A DNA stretch of 64,000 nucleotides from Fibrobacteria bacterium. GTDB taxonomy: Bacteria > Fibrobacterota > Fibrobacteria > UBA11236. The stretch spans positions 146,837-210,836 of the forward strand of contig JANYDA010000006.1 of NCBI GenBank assembly GCA_025360005.1, read 5' to 3'. Positions 61,676-64,000 of the stretch are shown piece after piece; position 1 is the stretch's first letter, and each line of letters starts with the position of its first letter. Position numbers and translations under genes: made by a program. Below the pieces are notes generated by a model. It saw only the letters and a list, made by a program, of their open reading frames with translations. It did no database searches and was not told where the DNA came from.

Positions 61676-63241
61676 TTATCTCCCGTTGCTGTAGTATTCC
61701 CGGGCATAGGATTTACCCTGGCCCTGGGAGCTGCGGCGCTTGGCTTGGCCGCCGTTGCGGTTGCCCTGCTGGGAATCCTGGCCGGCCTGCTGATTGCCGT
61801 CGCCGCGCATATGCGCGGGACGCGTGTCCCGCGGCTGCCCCTGGGAGCGGTTCTCACGGCCGGAGCCGGAACCTGCCGTAACGGCCGGGTTACTGGTATT
61901 CTCGTGGTTGACCTGGGGGCGGCCGCCCTGGTTGTGGCCGGTGGATGCGCGGCGATGGCCGCTGTCGCGCCGTTCGCCTCCGCGCGACTGCCCTTGTCCT
62001 CCGCCGCGGCGCTGGCCGCGCGCATTCCGGGAACCCTCGGATTGGCCGCGTTCCTGGCCCTGGGAATCGTCCGCGAAGCGTTGCGGCATGTCTTGGGGCG
62101 CCGGAGTCTTCATTTCCGATTCATGCGGGGTCGGCACCACCTGGATGCGCTTGCGGATCAATCTTTCGATATCATGCAAGGTCCCGCGATCTTCCGGTCC
62201 GCAGAAGGAGAAGGAGATTCCCGAGTGCCCGGCGCGGGCCGTGCGGCCGATGCGATGGACATAGGTTTCCGGCTCGGCCGGCAAATCGTAGTTCACGATA
62301 TGGGTGATTTCGTCCACGTCGATGCCGCGCGAAGCGAGATCGGTGGCCACCAGCACGCGGGTGGAACCATCCTTGAAGCTGGCCAGCGAGCGCACGCGAT
62401 GGTTCTGCGATTTGTTGCCGTGAATGGCTTCGGCCGGGATGCTGAACTGCTCCAGGTTCCGTTTCAACCTGTCCGCGCCGTGCTTGGTGCGGGTGAATAC
62501 GAGCACGCGCTTCACGGCTTCATCGGCCAGAATGTGGCGCAACAACGCAGGCTTGCCTTCTTTGCCTACCATATAGATGCTCTGTTCGATCTTTTCCACG
62601 GTGGAGGATACGGGAGTCACTTCCACCTTGACCGGGTTACGCAACAGGCCGTCGGCCAGCTTGCGGATTTCGTTGGGCATGGTGGCCGAAAAGAGCAGGG
62701 TCTGACGCTTGGCGGGCAGGAGCGCGCAGATGCGGCGCACATCGTGCACAAACCCCATGTCCAGCATGCGATCGGCTTCGTCGAGCGTAAAGATTTCCAG
62801 GTTGGAAAGGGTGAGCGCGCGCTGTCCCAGCAAGTCGATCAAGCGGCCGGGCGTGGCCACCAGGATATCGACTCCGGCGCGCAGCTTGGCCTTCTGGGGG
62901 CCGTCGCCTACGCCGCCGAAAATCACGGCCATGCGCAGATCCAGGTTCTTTCCGTAGGCGGCGAAATTCTCGGCGATTTGCAAAGCGAGTTCGCGCGTGG
63001 GCGTCAGCACCAAGGCGCGGACAGGGCGGCCGTTGGCGGGACGGGTGGCATTGAGATTCTGCAAGATGGGCAGCGCGAAGGCCGCGGTCTTGCCGGTGCC
63101 CGTCTGGGCGCAGCCCAGCAAATCCCGGTGCTCCAGGATGGAGGGGATGGAAGCGGCTTGGACGGGGGTGGGGGAAGTATAGCCTTCGGATTCGACGGCG
63201 GACAAAATGGAAGGAATGAGATTCAGATCTCTGAACAACAA
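61676..63241 (-). CDS. rhlE: DEAD-box RNA helicase (RhlE type)
   Basis: 521-residue ATP-dependent RNA helicase. All core motifs are clear: Q motif ([14 protein letters not shown]), I ([12 protein letters not shown]), Ia (PTRELALQI), Ib (TPGRLIDLL), II ([14 protein letters not shown]), III (LFSATMP), IV ([14 protein letters not shown]), V ([15 protein letters not shown]) and VI ([12 protein letters not shown]). The C-terminal 130 residues are a disordered Gly/Arg/Gln/Ser-rich tail ([21 protein letters not shown]) that can bind RNA and favour condensates. It starts with TTG; an AGGAG site is seven bases upstream. A candidate promoter and a long leader lie upstream, and a strong terminator downstream. 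Confidence 0.95.
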   Translation of the reverse strand: MLFRDLNLIPSILSAVESEGYTSPTPVQAASIPSILEHRDLLGCAQTGTGKTAAFALPILQNLNATRPANGRPVRALVLTPTRELALQIAENFAAYGKNLDLRMAVIFGGVGDGPQKAKLRAGVDILVATPGRLIDLLGQRALTLSNLEIFTLDEADRMLDMGFVHDVRRICALLPAKRQTLLFSATMPNEIRKLADGLLRNPVKVEVTPVSSTVEKIEQSIYMVGKEGKPALLRHILADEAVKRVLVFTRTKHGADRLKRNLEQFSIPAEAIHGNKSQNHRVRSLASFKDGSTRVLVATDLASRGIDVDEITHIVNYDLPAEPETYVHRIGRTARAGHSGISFSFCGPEDRGTLHDIERLIRKRIQVVPTPHESEMKTPAPQDMPQRFADDSQGQERGQSEGSRNARGQRRGGGQGQSRGGERRDSGHRRASTGHNQGGRPQVNHENTSNPAVTAGSGSGRENRSQGQPRDTRPAHMRGDGNQQAGQDSQQGNRNGGQAKRRSSQGQGKSYAREYYSNGR

Positions 63242-63402
63242 AATAGAACTCCTAGGTTCTTAGAACGGTTACGCTGGCGCTATCCGGGTCCGCGAGATGT
63301 CCCCCTTGGACCGGTGCCGCGTTGGTTGGAAGAGGATTATCGAAAGATTCCTGATCCGGGAAAGCCGACGAAAAGAGGGGGAAACGTGTCGGCTTATGCC
63401 AA

Positions 63403-63430
63403 ATGATACTAATACTCGCGCAGAAAACAA
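63403..63430 (-). promoter_or_regulatory. Candidate sigma-70 promoter of the helicase gene
   Basis: On the minus strand, TTGTTT (-35), 16 bases, then TATCAT (-10, 5 of 6 matches). Predicted initiation near 63396 gives a leader of about 155 bases. An inverted repeat AAGCCGAC / GTCGGCTT (63362-63369 and 63388-63395) sits at the 5' end of that leader, a common place for cold-shock or autoregulatory structures. Confidence 0.45.
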
Positions 63431-63489
63431 ACCGATATTTTTCAGGAAGGCGCGGCCGGGACTAAAATGCCGCAAATACGGGCCCGGAT

Positions 63490-64000
63490 TCATTCTTCCA
63501 GATACAGCAAGGTCTGGCCGCTTGTCACCAGTTGCCCGGCCTTGGCCAGGATGGCTTTTACCTTCCCCGGGTTGGCCGACGTGACTGCGAACTCCATTTT
63601 CATGCTTTCCAGGATGAGCAGCGGCTCTTCCGCTTGCACCTGTTGTCCCGGCGTGACCAGGATTTTCCAGACGCTTCCCGAAATATGCGCGTCCACGGCC
63701 ACTCCGCTCCCGGCTCCCCCCGCCAGGGTAACATCCATGCTACTGGGTGGATCCGTTTTCCCGTCCGTCTCATCCGCCCGGCCCGCCATTTGCCCCGCGG
63801 CCGCCCAGCGTTCGCGTTCCGCGTCGAAGGCAGCGCGTTGCTTTTCCCGGAAGGCCGCGATATCCCCGGCATTGTCGCGCAGGAAGCGGTTATAATCCCT
63901 GAGCCGGAAAACATGCGGCTCTATTTTCAGGGAGGCCTCCCCGCGGATGAAAGCGGAACGGAACTCCTGCAATTCTTTGCCGCTAACGGGGAAGAAACGG
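63490..64000 (-). CDS. Urea carboxylase-like protein, C-terminal part (cut by the window edge)
   Basis: The last 169 codons of a larger gene; the frame is open to base 64000. The segment RFFPVSGKELQEFRSAFIRG ... FRLRDYNRFLRDNAGDIAAFREKQRAAFDAERERWAAAG is typical of the region just before the biotin domain of urea carboxylase. The C-terminal biotinyl domain has the lipoyl/biotin fold VDAHISGSVWKILVTPGQQVQAEEPLLILESMKMEFAV, where the Lys of ESMKME is biotinylated. So this is the end of a urea carboxylase, or of a closely related acyl-amide carboxylase. The biotin carboxylase and allophanate-type domains lie outside the window. The gene is upstream of the helicase on the same strand but separated from it by 248 bases with a promoter. 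Confidence 0.85.
   Translation of the reverse strand, partial: RFFPVSGKELQEFRSAFIRGEASLKIEPHVFRLRDYNRFLRDNAGDIAAFREKQRAAFDAERERWAAAGQMAGRADETDGKTDPPSSMDVTLAGGAGSGVAVDAHISGSVWKILVTPGQQVQAEEPLLILESMKMEFAVTSANPGKVKAILAKAGQLVTSGQTLLYLEE

Overview
The window (about 60% G+C, densely coded on both strands) looks like a chromosomal segment of an uncultured member of the Fibrobacterota (FCB group). The best marker is a TIGR02147-family protein (16115-16960), a paralogous family known mainly from Fibrobacter. The Bacteroidetes/Fibrobacter-like topoisomerase IV pair and the lipoproteins around the TIGR02147 gene agree with this. Placement is inferred from a few families, not from a phylogeny. I see no rRNA, tRNA, CRISPR array, insertion sequence or prophage, and no gene-free stretch longer than about 280 bases.

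Layout. 1-2284: 3' part of RNase R, overlapping a degenerate CobS-like membrane protein. 2364-11614: a cell-surface sugar/lipid block with two GT4 glycosyltransferases, a DUF2334 deacetylase, a GT32-like transferase, a large secreted protein of unknown function, a beta-propeller protein and a lipocalin-like exported protein. 11888-15253: a membrane HExxH protein, enolase followed by a tandem hairpin repeat, a DUF3052 protein and an O-methyltransferase. 15289-17910: lipoprotein / TIGR02147 / lipoprotein cassette. 18142-22270: topoisomerase IV (parE, parC) with an AT-rich repeat between them. 22443-26186: an anti-sigma-like protein, hemB, a HIT hydrolase, ribosomal protein L33 and a ketopantoate reductase. 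26198-29154: two PilT-type ATPases. 29310-32741: an NtrB/NtrC-type two-component pair with two candidate sigma-54 promoters and a palindromic enhancer-like site, leading to a small periplasmic protein. 32810-43118: small envelope proteins, an L,D-transpeptidase with an M15 peptidase, cytochrome bd oxidase, a dienelactone hydrolase, GlgX and a methyltransferase. 43182-45779: a large radical SAM protein.

45868-59956 is the most interesting part: eleven plus-strand genes, mostly joined by 4-base ATGA or longer overlaps. They encode a CDP-alcohol phosphatidyltransferase, a diacylglycerol-kinase-like enzyme, a CdsA-like cytidylyltransferase, HMG-CoA reductase, a GNAT-like protein, an OleC-like AMP-forming ligase, a UbiA-like prenyltransferase, a rifampin-phosphotransferase/PEP-synthase-like dikinase, an AurF-like diiron oxygenase, a membrane-anchored SRPBCC protein and an MMPL/RND exporter. 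I recognise no described pathway with this combination. I propose that it makes and exports an unusual membrane lipid or isoprenoid-acyl metabolite.

59985-64000: a histidine phosphatase, a hydroxypyruvate-isomerase-like TIM barrel, an RhlE-type helicase with its own terminator and candidate promoter, and the C-terminal end of a urea-carboxylase-like biotin protein. Cytochrome bd and the diiron oxygenase show that the organism meets oxygen. The pilus ATPases, peptidoglycan enzymes and glycosyltransferases describe a Gram-negative cell with an elaborate surface.
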